A stretch of DNA of 64,000 nt from Andeanibacterium sp036384795. GTDB lineage: Bacteria; Pseudomonadota; Alphaproteobacteria; Sphingomonadales; Sphingomonadaceae. The translations under genes and the position numbers were made by a program. The first letter of the stretch is position 1, and every line of letters starts with the position of its first letter. The notes under the pieces were generated by a model. It worked only from the letters and a program-made list of their open reading frames with translations, made no database searches and was not told the origin of the DNA. The DNA lies in contig DASVLP010000070.1 in NCBI GenBank assembly GCA_036384795.1, positions 30,466 to 94,465 of the forward strand. The letters run 5' to 3'. Below, piece by piece: positions 54,624 through 62,389 of the stretch.

Positions 54624-55166
54624 TCAGCGCTTCGAGAACTGGAAGCTGCGGCGGGCCTTCGCGCGGCCGTACTTCTTGCGCTCGACCACGCGGCTGTCGC
54701 GGGTGAGGAAGCCGGCGGCCTTGACCGCACCGCGCAGCGCGGGCTCGAACTTGGCGAGCGCTTGGCTGATGCCGTGCTTGACCGCGCCGGCCTGGCCCGA
54801 GAGGCCCCCGCCCTTGACGGTCGCAACGACGTCGTACTGGCCTTCGCGCTCGGCGATCTGGAACGGCTGGTTGATCACCAGGCGCAGCGTCGGCCGCGCG
54901 AAATAGACTTCCTGCTCGCGGCCGTTGACCACGATCTTGCCGCTTCCGGGCTTCAGCCACACGCGCGCGACAGCGTCCTTGCGGCGGCCGGTGGCATAAG
55001 CCCGGCCCTGGGCGTCGAGCTCCTGCTCGCGCAGCGGGGCGTTGCTCACCGCCGGGGTGAATGCCTCGGCGGCGGGCGCCTCGGCTTCGGCGGCCGGAGC
55101 CGCGGGCGCGGCGAGGTTCTTCAGGTCGGCGAGATCGGTGACGGTCTGGGTGTCGTTGTCGGCCAT
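54624..55166 (-). CDS. rpsI: 30S ribosomal protein S9
   Basis: Small-subunit protein of the head whose C-terminal tail reaches the P site. The 180-residue product has the S9 core from about residue 55: YATGRRKDAVARVWLKPGSGKIVVNGR, GGGLSGQAGAVKHGISQALAKFEP, and the tail ERKKYGRAKARRSFQFSKR with the terminal Lys-Arg. It is longer than E. coli S9 (about 130) because of an Ala/Pro/Glu-rich N-terminal extension of some 50 residues. It overlaps the rplM stop by one base (TAATG), so translation is coupled. Confidence 0.97.
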   Translation of the reverse strand: MADNDTQTVTDLADLKNLAAPAAPAAEAEAPAAEAFTPAVSNAPLREQELDAQGRAYATGRRKDAVARVWLKPGSGKIVVNGREQEVYFARPTLRLVINQPFQIAEREGQYDVVATVKGGGLSGQAGAVKHGISQALAKFEPALRGAVKAAGFLTRDSRVVERKKYGRAKARRSFQFSKR

Positions 55167-55645
55167 TACACGGCAGCCTTGTTCTTGCGGTTCATCGAAG
55201 CGACGTCGAGCGGCTGGGGCTGGGTGCCCGCATGCGGATGCTCGGGGCCGGCGTAGAGGTGCAGCGCGCGCATCTGCGCACGGCCGAGCGGCCCGCGCGG
55301 GATCATCCGCTCGACCGCCTTTTCGAGCACGCGCTCGGGGAAGCGGCCTTCCAGCACCTTCGCCGGGCTGATCTCCTTGATCCCGCCCGGGTGGCCGGTG
55401 TGCTTGTAATAGCGCTTGTCCTGCAATTTGTTACCGGTGAAGCGCACTTTGTCGGCGTTGATCACCACGACATGGTCACCGCAATCGACGTGCGGGGTGA
55501 AGCTCGGCTTGTGCTTGCCGCGCAGGTGATTGGCGATCACCACCGCCAGGCGGCCGACCACCAGGCCATCGGCATCGATCAGATGCCATTTCTTCTCCAC
55601 CTCGGCCGGCTTGATCGACCGGGTGGACTTGCTGAGCGCCTTCAT
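55166..55645 (-). CDS. rplM: 50S ribosomal protein L13
   Basis: Large-subunit protein needed early in 50S assembly. The 159-residue product has KKWHLIDADGLVVGRLAVVIANHLRGKHKP, DCGDHVVVINADKVRFTGNKLQDKRYYKHTGHPGG, ERVLEKAVERMIPRGPLGR and the C-terminal LHLYAGPEHPHAGTQPQPL. The ATG at 55645 gives a short family-like N-terminus; the frame to 55744 crosses the promoter. Downstream rpsI overlaps by one base. A candidate promoter is at 55712-55740. Confidence 0.98.
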   Translation of the reverse strand: MKALSKSTRSIKPAEVEKKWHLIDADGLVVGRLAVVIANHLRGKHKPSFTPHVDCGDHVVVINADKVRFTGNKLQDKRYYKHTGHPGGIKEISPAKVLEGRFPERVLEKAVERMIPRGPLGRAQMRALHLYAGPEHPHAGTQPQPLDVASMNRKNKAAV

Positions 55646-55711
55646 GGCTGTCGTAAATCCTTGTTGCAAACGCTTCGGACGGAGCCCTGGCCCCACCCCG
55701 TGAAGTGCGGC

Positions 55712-55740
55712 ACTTTGTGCGCGAATTCCGCTGAAGTCAA
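55712..55740 (-). promoter_or_regulatory. Candidate promoter of rplM-rpsI
   Basis: On the minus strand TTGACT (55740-55735) and CAAAGT (55717-55712) are 17 bases apart, giving a good -35 and a weak -10, about 67 bases upstream of the rplM start. The poor -10 agrees with promoters that depend on CarD-type activators, but this is speculation. Confidence 0.45.
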
Positions 55741-55777
55741 GCAAGCCGGCCGGATTGCGGAGAGGTAAAATAGTACC

Positions 55778-56524
55778 TCAGGTCGCGGTGGCCGCGCCCA
55801 GGGTCCAATGTTCGAGCGTCCGCCTGGTCGATCCGGCGGTCTCGGTAACGACGATCCGCTCCGCTTGCTGCAGCAAGCCGGTGAGCGGCGAAAGCGTGCC
55901 GGAAAAGCGGCTGGAAATGCTTCCGGCAAGGCCCCCGGGAAGGGTCACCTCGCGGGTCGCCTGTTCGGGGTTCGCCGGCGGGATGAAAAGGTCGGGCGGC
56001 GGCGCGCTGCTGATCCGCCCCGCCGCCTGCTCGAGGCCGAGCAGGAAAGTCCGCGCCTGGTCCTCGCCGCCTTTGGGCAATTGCATCGTCCGCACTTGCT
56101 CGAGCGCCAGCTCGACCCCGCGCGCCAGCGCGGCGGGCGCAGCGGCGGCCGGGGTCGAGCGGATCAGCCCCTGGGCGTCGAGCTCGATCGGAAACACCCC
56201 GGTCTCGACGCGCTGCCGCTCGATATCGGCGTAAGCCGCAAGGTTCGGTGGCGCGTCGACCGAGCTCGATACCTGTTCGCCCTCGATCCTGAAGCCGTCG
56301 GCCTGAGCGGCAAACCGAATCCGGAAGCCGCGCTCGACCACGATCGCATAGCCGCCCGGAAGCTCGCGGGTCAGCCGGCGCACGAACAGCATCGGCTCTG
56401 CCGGCGGGGCGATTCTCGCCGCGCCCACGGCCGCGCGTGATGCGATGCTCCACCCGAGCGCCGGCACCAGCGCCGCGGTCCAGATCGTGCGAAGCGCGTC
56501 ACGGCGCGACCGTACGCTAGCCAT
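55778..56524 (-). CDS. Predicted secreted protein, unknown function
   Basis: I do not recognise a family. The 248-residue product has a twin-arginine-like or Sec signal (RSRRDALRTIWTAALVPALGWSIASRAAVGA) and then a domain rich in beta strands and Ala (LTRELPGGYAIVVERGFRIRFAAQADGFRIEGEQVS). A helical middle (ALARGVELALEQVRTMQLPKGG) and a C-terminal half with paired strands (REVTLPGGLAGSISSRFSGTLSPLTGLL, ERIVVTETAGSTRRTLEHWTLG) follow. Its start overlaps the cutA stop by 8 bases, so it is the third gene of the ctaA-cutA unit; a link to copper or haem-A metabolism is only suggested by position. Confidence 0.7.
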   Translation of the reverse strand: MASVRSRRDALRTIWTAALVPALGWSIASRAAVGAARIAPPAEPMLFVRRLTRELPGGYAIVVERGFRIRFAAQADGFRIEGEQVSSSVDAPPNLAAYADIERQRVETGVFPIELDAQGLIRSTPAAAAPAALARGVELALEQVRTMQLPKGGEDQARTFLLGLEQAAGRISSAPPPDLFIPPANPEQATREVTLPGGLAGSISSRFSGTLSPLTGLLQQAERIVVTETAGSTRRTLEHWTLGAATAT

Positions 56525-56846
56525 TGCCGCCCCCTGCCAGCCCGCCGAGCCAGGCCGCCGCGGCTTTGCCGCAGGCGTCGGCGTTCCACCCGACGATTGC
56601 CGGCGTTTCGTAAGGGTGGATCGCCTCGAGCCGCTCTGTCGCCGCGGCGAGCAGCGCGGAATCGGTCTTGAACAGCACCGCGCACTCGGCGGCCTCTCCG
56701 CGTTCGCCGTTCCAGCAATAGAGCGAGCGGACTTCCGGCAGGATGTTGGCGCAGGCGATCAGGCCCTCGTCGAGCAGCGTGTCGGCGGCGGCGCGGGCGC
56801 TTTCCTCGCCCGCGAACGGGCACCAGATCAGCGCCGCGCCGCTCAT
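56517..56846 (-). CDS. cutA: CutA family divalent-cation tolerance protein
   Basis: Small trimeric protein implicated in tolerance to copper and other divalent cations. The 109-residue product shows the CutA pattern: the ARAAADTLLDEGLIACANILPEVRSLYCWNGE block, CAVLFKTDSALLAAATERLEAIHPYETPAIVGW and a C-terminal helix. The ATG overlaps the ctaA stop as ATGA. Neighbouring haem-A synthase makes a copper-enzyme (cytochrome oxidase) context. Confidence 0.92.
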   Translation of the reverse strand: MSGAALIWCPFAGEESARAAADTLLDEGLIACANILPEVRSLYCWNGERGEAAECAVLFKTDSALLAAATERLEAIHPYETPAIVGWNADACGKAAAAWLGGLAGGGNG

Positions 56847-57907
56847 CCGCGTTGCTGCCCCAATTCGTGCACGCCCCACGCGGTCGCGGCGGCGAGCAGC
56901 GCGCCGGTCAGCTGGTGCAGCGCGGCGAGCCAGATCGGCACTCCGGCCATGACCACGGCGATGCCCAGCAGGATCTGCGTGCCGAACGCGCTGTGGATTG
57001 CGATCGAAGCGCGCCTCGCGCCGGCGCGCTTCACCTTGCGGGCGAGCCACACCAGCGCCGCGACCGCGACCCACGCCCACCATCGATGGATGAAATGGAC
57101 GATCGCCGGGTCGGCGAACAGCGCCTGGCCGAGCGATTCGCCGTGGGTCGAGGGGCCGGGGAAGAACGCGCCGTTCATCAGCGGCCACTGGTCGGTGACC
57201 AGTCCGGCGCGCAAACCCGCCATCAGCGCGCCGTACAGCAATTGGATCGCCAGCACCGCACCGGTGAGCGCGCCGGCTCCGGTAAGCCGGGCAGGCCGCG
57301 CGGCCGGGTTTCGTTCGAGCGCCAGCAGGTCGAGCGCGGTCCACAAGATCGCAGCCATCGTGAACAGCGCGGTCAGAAGATGGGTCGCGAGCCACCCCGG
57401 CGCGACCTCGACCATGCCCGGCTGCAGGCCCGAGCGCACCATCAGCCAGCCGAACACGCCTTGCAGCCCGCCGAGCGCGAGCAGCGCGACCAGCCGCCAA
57501 TGATAGCCCGACGGGATCGCCCGGCGCAGCCAGAACCATACCAGCGGCACGAAGAACACGATCCCGATCAGCCGCCCGAGCAGGCGGTGCGAGTATTCCC
57601 AGAAGAAGATGCCCTTGAACTGGGCCAGGGTCATTCCGGCATGGACCGCGGCATACTGGTCGATCTGCCGGTAATGGTCGAATTCGGCCTGCCACTGCGC
57701 GTGGTTCAGCGGCGGGATCGCGCCGGTGACGGGCTGCCAGCGGGTGATCGAAAGGCCCGATTCGGTCAGCCGGGTGATGCCGCCGACGACCACCATCAGC
57801 ACCACCAGCGCCGCCACCGCGAACAGCCAGTGGGCCAGCGCGCGCGGCCGCGCATGGCGTCCTCGTACGGCGGAAACGTGCGCGGGATCGATTGCTGTGG
57901 CGGCCAT
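56843..57907 (-). CDS. ctaA: Haem A synthase (CtaA/COX15)
   Basis: Inner-membrane oxidation of haem O to haem A for cytochrome c oxidase. The 354-residue product has eight predicted helices and the COX15 landmarks: VVVGGITRLTESGLSITRWQPVTGAIPPLN, the haem-ligand His in WEYSHRLLGRLIG, QGVFGWLMVRSGL, THLLTALFTMA, the LMNGAFFPG segment and the second-half pair VHFIHRWWAW and LAALHQLTGALL. The ATG at 57907 is the family start; the longer frame runs antisense through MerC. It is divergent from merC (85-bp gap) and overlaps cutA downstream. Confidence 0.96.
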   Translation of the reverse strand: MAATAIDPAHVSAVRGRHARPRALAHWLFAVAALVVLMVVVGGITRLTESGLSITRWQPVTGAIPPLNHAQWQAEFDHYRQIDQYAAVHAGMTLAQFKGIFFWEYSHRLLGRLIGIVFFVPLVWFWLRRAIPSGYHWRLVALLALGGLQGVFGWLMVRSGLQPGMVEVAPGWLATHLLTALFTMAAILWTALDLLALERNPAARPARLTGAGALTGAVLAIQLLYGALMAGLRAGLVTDQWPLMNGAFFPGPSTHGESLGQALFADPAIVHFIHRWWAWVAVAALVWLARKVKRAGARRASIAIHSAFGTQILLGIAVVMAGVPIWLAALHQLTGALLAAATAWGVHELGQQRG

Positions 57908-57992
57908 CGCGCGTGATCTGCGATGGCTGGGCCGAAAGCGCAAGCGCAAGAAGGCCTTGCGCGATGATACAACGTTACATAAATAGCCGTCG

Positions 57993-58364
57993 ATGAGCAC
58001 CAACCCGCGCCCGATTCGTTTCCGCCTGGACCGGCTGGGCGTGTTGCTCTCGGCGCTGTGCGCGGTGCATTGCGTGGCGGTGCTGGTGCTGGTCGCGGTG
58101 CTCGGCATCGGCGGCGGCTTCCTGCTCAATCCGGAAATCCATCACGTCGGGCTGGCCATGGCGATGGTGATCGCGGCGATCGCGATCGGCGGCGGCGCGG
58201 TGCGGCACCGCAAGGCGGACGCGCTGGTGCTGGCGCTGATCGGACTGGCCTTCATGGGCGGCGCGCTGGCCGTGCCGCACGGGGTCGCGGAGTCGCTGCT
58301 GACGATCGTCGGGGTGTCGCTGGTGATCGGCGCGCACATCCTGAACTTGCGCCACAGCCATTGA
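57993..58364 (+). CDS. MerC domain membrane protein
   Basis: Small inner-membrane protein of the MerC family, known for mercury uptake; chromosomal versions in sphingomonads are often thought to be metal (zinc) related. The 123-residue product has four transmembrane helices and the conserved DRLGVLLSALCAVHCVAVLVL with a C-x3-HC metal motif, plus a His-rich end (NLRHSH). No mer operon is present, so mercury resistance is unlikely. A short AT-rich block ATACAACGTTACATAAATA lies just upstream and could be a metal-regulator site, but I cannot match it to a consensus. Confidence 0.88.
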   Translation: MSTNPRPIRFRLDRLGVLLSALCAVHCVAVLVLVAVLGIGGGFLLNPEIHHVGLAMAMVIAAIAIGGGAVRHRKADALVLALIGLAFMGGALAVPHGVAESLLTIVGVSLVIGAHILNLRHSH

Positions 58365-58381
58365 GCGCTAATTGCGGCTCC

Positions 58382-59362
58382 ATGGCCGCGGAAATCTCTC
58401 TCATCGTCAATGGCGAGGCGCGTCGGACCGGCGCCGCCACCATCGCCGAGCTGGTCGGCGAGCTCTCGCTCAAGCCGGAAAAGGTCGCAGTGGAGTGCAA
58501 CGGCGCGATCGTTCCTCGCTCGACGCTGGCCGAGGTGCCCCTTGCCGATGGCGACGTGCTCGAGATCGTGCACTTCGTCGGCGGCGGAGATCATGACGAT
58601 ACCTGGACTGTCGCCGGGCGCACGTTCCGTTCCCGGTTGATCGTCGGCACCGGCAAATACAAGGACTTCGCCCAGAACGCCGCCGCGCTCGAGGCCTCGG
58701 GCGCCCAGATCGTCACCGTCGCGGTGCGCCGGGTCAACGTATCCGATCCCAGCGCGCCGATGCTGACCGACTTCATCGATCCGAAGAAAGTCACTTACCT
58801 GCCCAACACCGCCGGCTGCTTCACCGCCGAAGATGCGGTCCGCACCCTGCGGCTGGCGCGCGAGGCGGGCGGGTGGGACCTCGTCAAGCTCGAGGTGCTG
58901 GGCGAGGCGCGCACGCTCTATCCCGACATGCGCGAGACCTTGCGCGCGACCGAGACGCTGGCGAACGAGGGCTTCCTGCCGATGGTCTATTGCACCGACG
59001 ATCCGATCGCGGCCAAGCAGCTCGAGAGCGCGGGCGCGGTTGCGGTGATGCCGCTGGGCGCGCCGATCGGCTCGGGGCTCGGCATCCAGAACCGCGTGAC
59101 GATCCGGCTGATCGTCGAGGGCGCGAACGTGCCGGTGCTGGTCGACGCCGGCGTCGGCACCGCAAGCGATGCCGCGGTCGCGATGGAACTCGGCTGCACC
59201 GGCGTGCTGATGAACACCGCGATTGCCGAGGCGAAAGATCCGGTGCGGATGGCGCGGGCGATGAAGCTCGCGATCGAGGCCGGACGCGAAGCCTATCTGG
59301 CCGGGCGGATGACGACCCGCAAGTACGCCGACCCTTCGAGCCCGCTTGCCGGGCTGATTTGA
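58382..59362 (+). CDS. thiSG: Fused sulfur carrier ThiS - thiazole synthase ThiG
   Basis: Thiamine synthesis: ThiG forms the thiazole phosphate from DXP, dehydroglycine and the ThiS thiocarboxylate. The 326-residue product joins a ThiS ubiquitin-like domain (residues 1-69, ISLIVNGEARRT to EIVHFVGGG) directly to ThiG (from about 72: TWTVAGRTFRSRLIVGTGKYKDF; Schiff-base Lys in VKLEVLGEAR; NTAGCFTAEDAVRTLRLARE; VLVDAGVGTASDAAVAMELG; VLMNTAIAEAKDPVRMA). The fusion is known from other proteobacteria, but the Gly-Gly that normally is the free C-terminus of ThiS is internal here. The ATG at 58382 is 17 bases after the MerC stop. Other thi genes are not in the window. Confidence 0.92.
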   Translation: MAAEISLIVNGEARRTGAATIAELVGELSLKPEKVAVECNGAIVPRSTLAEVPLADGDVLEIVHFVGGGDHDDTWTVAGRTFRSRLIVGTGKYKDFAQNAAALEASGAQIVTVAVRRVNVSDPSAPMLTDFIDPKKVTYLPNTAGCFTAEDAVRTLRLAREAGGWDLVKLEVLGEARTLYPDMRETLRATETLANEGFLPMVYCTDDPIAAKQLESAGAVAVMPLGAPIGSGLGIQNRVTIRLIVEGANVPVLVDAGVGTASDAAVAMELGCTGVLMNTAIAEAKDPVRMARAMKLAIEAGREAYLAGRMTTRKYADPSSPLAGLI

Positions 59363-59476
59363 ACCGTTCGTCGCAATTCGTCGAAAACCGCCCAATCATA
59401 ACGAAGATGCTTACCGGATGTTAACCACGGTGTGGTGATCTGCGCGCCTCGAAGCCGTTCATTTGGGGCATCCGGC

Positions 59477-60004
59477 ATGGCAACGCAGGAAAAGGCAGCG
59501 CTCACGATCGCTGAGTTGCGGGAGTTCGCAAGCTTCGCGCCGAGCGAGCAGCGTTACATCAAGCGCAGCCTCGACGTCGGGCTCGGGCGGCAGGACGCGT
59601 TCAAGCTATGGGCCCGCAGCGCGGACGAGCGCGGATCGATCCGCAGCCAGTACGTCGTCTATCAAGAGCTGAAGGGGCTGCGCGGCACCGAACCCGACGA
59701 AGGCTCGCTCGACGGGATCGAAGACTTCATGGGCAAGCTCATCCGGGTGAGCGCATTCGATCTCGCGCAAGAGCGGCTGCACGGCTTTTCACCCTATCGC
59801 TTCCTTTACGAGCGGCTGCTCGGCGCCGAGGTGCGGCCGTGGCTGCCGAGCGCGTTCTGCGCCGCTGCCGCGCTGCCGCAGATCCGCCCCGACCGGCGCA
59901 AGCTGCTGCTGCAGAGCCTGAGCGAAAGCGCAGCCACCGCGCCCGGCTGGTCCGAGCGCGCGCCGAGCTTCTATCCCGAATTCGTCGAAGCCGAGGCAGC
60001 CTGA
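59477..60004 (+). CDS. Hypothetical helical protein, unknown function
   Basis: No family recognised. The 175-residue product is soluble and mostly helical, with no signal peptide or membrane helix (LTIAELREFASFAPSEQRYIKRSLDVGLGRQDAF; ELKGLRGTEPDEGSLDGIEDFMGKLIR). Trp, Tyr and Phe are frequent in the C-terminal part (FSPYRFLYERLL, RPWLPSAFC). The ATG at 59477 has GGGGCA upstream. An AT-rich block TGTTAACCACGG at about 59417, like that before the pilin gene, lies 60 bases upstream. It precedes the next unknown gene by 5 bases; the two look like a unit. Confidence 0.65.
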   Translation: MATQEKAALTIAELREFASFAPSEQRYIKRSLDVGLGRQDAFKLWARSADERGSIRSQYVVYQELKGLRGTEPDEGSLDGIEDFMGKLIRVSAFDLAQERLHGFSPYRFLYERLLGAEVRPWLPSAFCAAAALPQIRPDRRKLLLQSLSESAATAPGWSERAPSFYPEFVEAEAA

Positions 60005-60009
60005 GTCCG

Positions 60010-60510
60010 ATGAGCGTTGAAAATCTCCTGCAACCCAATCAGCACGATATCGCCCGCGCCGAAATCGAAGCCTGGCGCGGCGAATGCCTCGATTTGTTCG
60101 CCAAGGGCGATGCGCTGATCGGCACGTTGCTCGCGCTCGCGCTCGACAAAGGCCATGACATCCATTTGCCGCAGCTTTCCGGGCAGCGGACGATGGAGGC
60201 GATCCGGCTGGTCGCGCTGGTCGGCGGCACCGATGCCGAAGTGGAGGACGCCGGCAAGGCGCTCGACGATTGGCAGGCGATCGAATCCCGCGGCGAGCTG
60301 CTCGCCCACGGCACGATCACCGAAGTGCTCGACCGCGAAGGCAACTGGCATGCGCTGATCGATACGGTGACCTATCGGGCCGGCAAGCTCAACCGCGGGC
60401 GGTGGGCGGTGGGGCAGCTCGAAACCGACGAATTCCGCCAGCAGATCGTCGCCTCGTTCGGGCGGCTGAAGGCCGAACTCGGCCGGGTACGCCTGCGGCT
60501 GGGCAGCTGA
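60010..60510 (+). CDS. Hypothetical protein, unknown function
   Basis: No family recognised. The 166-residue product is soluble and helical at the start (LLQPNQHDIARAEIEAWRGECLDLFAKGDALIGTLLALAL), followed by what look like beta strands (LLAHGTITEVLDREGNWHALIDTVTYRAGK) and a basic C-terminal helix (SFGRLKAELGRVRLRLGS). It begins 5 bases after the stop of the other unknown gene, so they are probably co-transcribed. It converges on the acyl-CoA ligase gene with a 21-bp gap. Confidence 0.65.
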   Translation: MSVENLLQPNQHDIARAEIEAWRGECLDLFAKGDALIGTLLALALDKGHDIHLPQLSGQRTMEAIRLVALVGGTDAEVEDAGKALDDWQAIESRGELLAHGTITEVLDREGNWHALIDTVTYRAGKLNRGRWAVGQLETDEFRQQIVASFGRLKAELGRVRLRLGS

Positions 60511-60531
60511 CTGCCAGCCCGCGCCCGCGGC

Positions 60532-62331
60532 TCAGCGGTAAAGCGCGTCGAGCCGCTCGCCGTAGCGCGCGCGGATCATGTGCCGGCGGATCTTCATGCT
60601 CGGCGTCATTTCGCCGTTCTCGATCGTGAAGCCTTCGTCGGCGAAGGCGAACTGGCGCACTTTCTCGACCACCGACAGATCGCCGTTCACCCGGTCGATC
60701 GCGGCGCGCACCGCGCTGCGGAACGCGGGCAGCTGCTGGAGCGCGCCGAGATCGAACCTCTCGTCGTTGGCCCGCGCCCATTCGACCGCCCACTCGGCGT
60801 CGGGCACGATCAGCGCGACGAGGTGCGGGCGCTTGTCGCCCGCGACCATCGCCTGCGCGATCTCCGGCTGGAGGGTCAGCATGCCTTCGACTTTCTGCGG
60901 CGAGACGTTGTCGCCCTTGTCGTTGACGATCATGTCCTTCTTGCGGTCGGTGATCACGATCCGGCCAGCCTCGTCGAGATGGCCGATATCGCCGGTGTGC
61001 AGCCACCCGCCCGCGAGCGCGCGCGCGGTTTCGGCGGCGTTGTGCCAGTAGCCCTGCATCACGCATTCGCCGCGCAGCAGGATCTCGCCGTCGCCGGCGA
61101 TGCACACCTCGATCCCTTTCATCGGTGGGCCGACGGTGTCCATCTTGAGGCCCGCCTTCGGGCGGTTGCAGCTCACCACCGGGGCGGCCTCGGTCTGGCC
61201 GTAGCCCTGCAGCATCGTCAGCCCCATCGCCTCGAAGAACGTGCCGACGTCGGGGTTGAGCGGCGCGCCGCCCGAAACCAGCGCCTTGATCCGGCCGCCG
61301 AAGCGCTGGCGGATCTTCGGCCGCAAGGTCCGCTCGAGCAGCAGTTTCATCGGCAGGTCGCGCAGCCGCTCCCGCCCTTCCGCCGCCGCCTCGCCGATCG
61401 AGAGCGCGCGGTCCATCAGATAGTTGGCGAAACGGCCCTGCTTGGAAACCTGCTTCATGATCCGCGTGCGCAGCACCTCGAACAGGCGCGGCACCACGAT
61501 CATGATCGTCGGGCGCACTTCCTCGATATTGCTGGCGAGCTTGTCGAGCCCTTCGGCGTAATAGATCTGCGCGCCCAATGCGATCGGCAGGAACTGCCCG
61601 CCGGTATGCTCATAGGCGTGGGACAGCGGCAGGAACGAGAGGAAAATCTCGTCGCCCCAGCCGAAGTCCTCGACCAGGAGGTCCGCCGCGCCGTCGATGT
61701 TCGCCAGGATCGCGCCGTGGTGCAGCATCACCCCGCGCGGCGCCCCGCCGGTGCCGCTGGTATAGATGATGCAGGCAAGATCGCTCCGCTCGACCCCCGC
61801 CATCCGCGCCTCGACCGCCTGTCGCGCCGCGGCCGCGTCGCCTTCGCGCATGCTCGCCCAGCTATGGACGTCGAACGAGCCGGACTGATGACGGTCGAGC
61901 TCCTCGATCCCGATCACGTGTTCGGCAAGGCCGGTGCTCAGCACCGCCGGCAGCAGCGGCTGGGCGAGCTTGGCGTTGGAAACGATCACCGCCCGCGCCC
62001 CGCAATTGTCGAGCACGTGCTGGTGATCGCGTTCGGTGTTGGTGGTGTAAGCCGGCACCGTCACGCAGCCCGCGGCCATGATCGCGAGGTCCGCGATGCA
62101 CCATTCGGGGCGGTTTTCCGACACCAGCGCCACCCGGTCGCCGGGGTGGAGGCCCAGCCGCAGCAGGTTCTCGGCCAGCAGGCACACCTCGCGCGCGACT
62201 TCGGCCCAGCTCAGCGATTGCCAGCCGCCCTCGCGCCGCGCCCACAGGAACGGCTTGTCCCGAAGCTCGTCGGCCCGGTCGAGGAACAGGCTGACGAGAT
62301 TTTTGGCGCTCGCGAAATCGGTCAGGTCCAT
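60532..62331 (-). CDS. AMP-dependent acyl-CoA synthetase (long-chain type)
   Basis: ANL-superfamily ligase that activates fatty acids with ATP and CoA. The 599-residue product has the family motifs: P-loop IIYTSGTGGAPRGVMLHHGAIL, the linker region SFLPLSHAYEHTGGQF, MLQGYGQTEAAPVVSC, GWLHTGDIGHLDEAG, ITDRKKDMIVNDKGDNVSPQKVE (with the hinge and Lys region) and the C-terminal EMTPSMKIRRHMIRARYG. The C-terminal helical region and overall length resemble the long-chain/FAA1-type AMP-forming ligases of alphaproteobacteria. Substrate is unknown. The ATG at 62331 is preferred; upstream frame to 62412 lacks support. It is 58 bases downstream of the gamma-glutamyltransferase stop on the same strand. 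Confidence 0.93.
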   Translation of the reverse strand: MDLTDFASAKNLVSLFLDRADELRDKPFLWARREGGWQSLSWAEVAREVCLLAENLLRLGLHPGDRVALVSENRPEWCIADLAIMAAGCVTVPAYTTNTERDHQHVLDNCGARAVIVSNAKLAQPLLPAVLSTGLAEHVIGIEELDRHQSGSFDVHSWASMREGDAAAARQAVEARMAGVERSDLACIIYTSGTGGAPRGVMLHHGAILANIDGAADLLVEDFGWGDEIFLSFLPLSHAYEHTGGQFLPIALGAQIYYAEGLDKLASNIEEVRPTIMIVVPRLFEVLRTRIMKQVSKQGRFANYLMDRALSIGEAAAEGRERLRDLPMKLLLERTLRPKIRQRFGGRIKALVSGGAPLNPDVGTFFEAMGLTMLQGYGQTEAAPVVSCNRPKAGLKMDTVGPPMKGIEVCIAGDGEILLRGECVMQGYWHNAAETARALAGGWLHTGDIGHLDEAGRIVITDRKKDMIVNDKGDNVSPQKVEGMLTLQPEIAQAMVAGDKRPHLVALIVPDAEWAVEWARANDERFDLGALQQLPAFRSAVRAAIDRVNGDLSVVEKVRQFAFADEGFTIENGEMTPSMKIRRHMIRARYGERLDALYR

Positions 62332-62389
62332 GCTTCGCCCGTTCCTTCCCCGCGCGAAGCCTATGCCGGACCGATCGCAGCGGCAAGCA

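Noticed and set aside
57960..57992. Possible zinc-regulator (Zur-like) box before merC
   Set aside because: ATACAACGTTACATAAATA is AT-rich and partly symmetrical around AACGTT, but the outer arms do not pair and I cannot match it to a consensus I trust.
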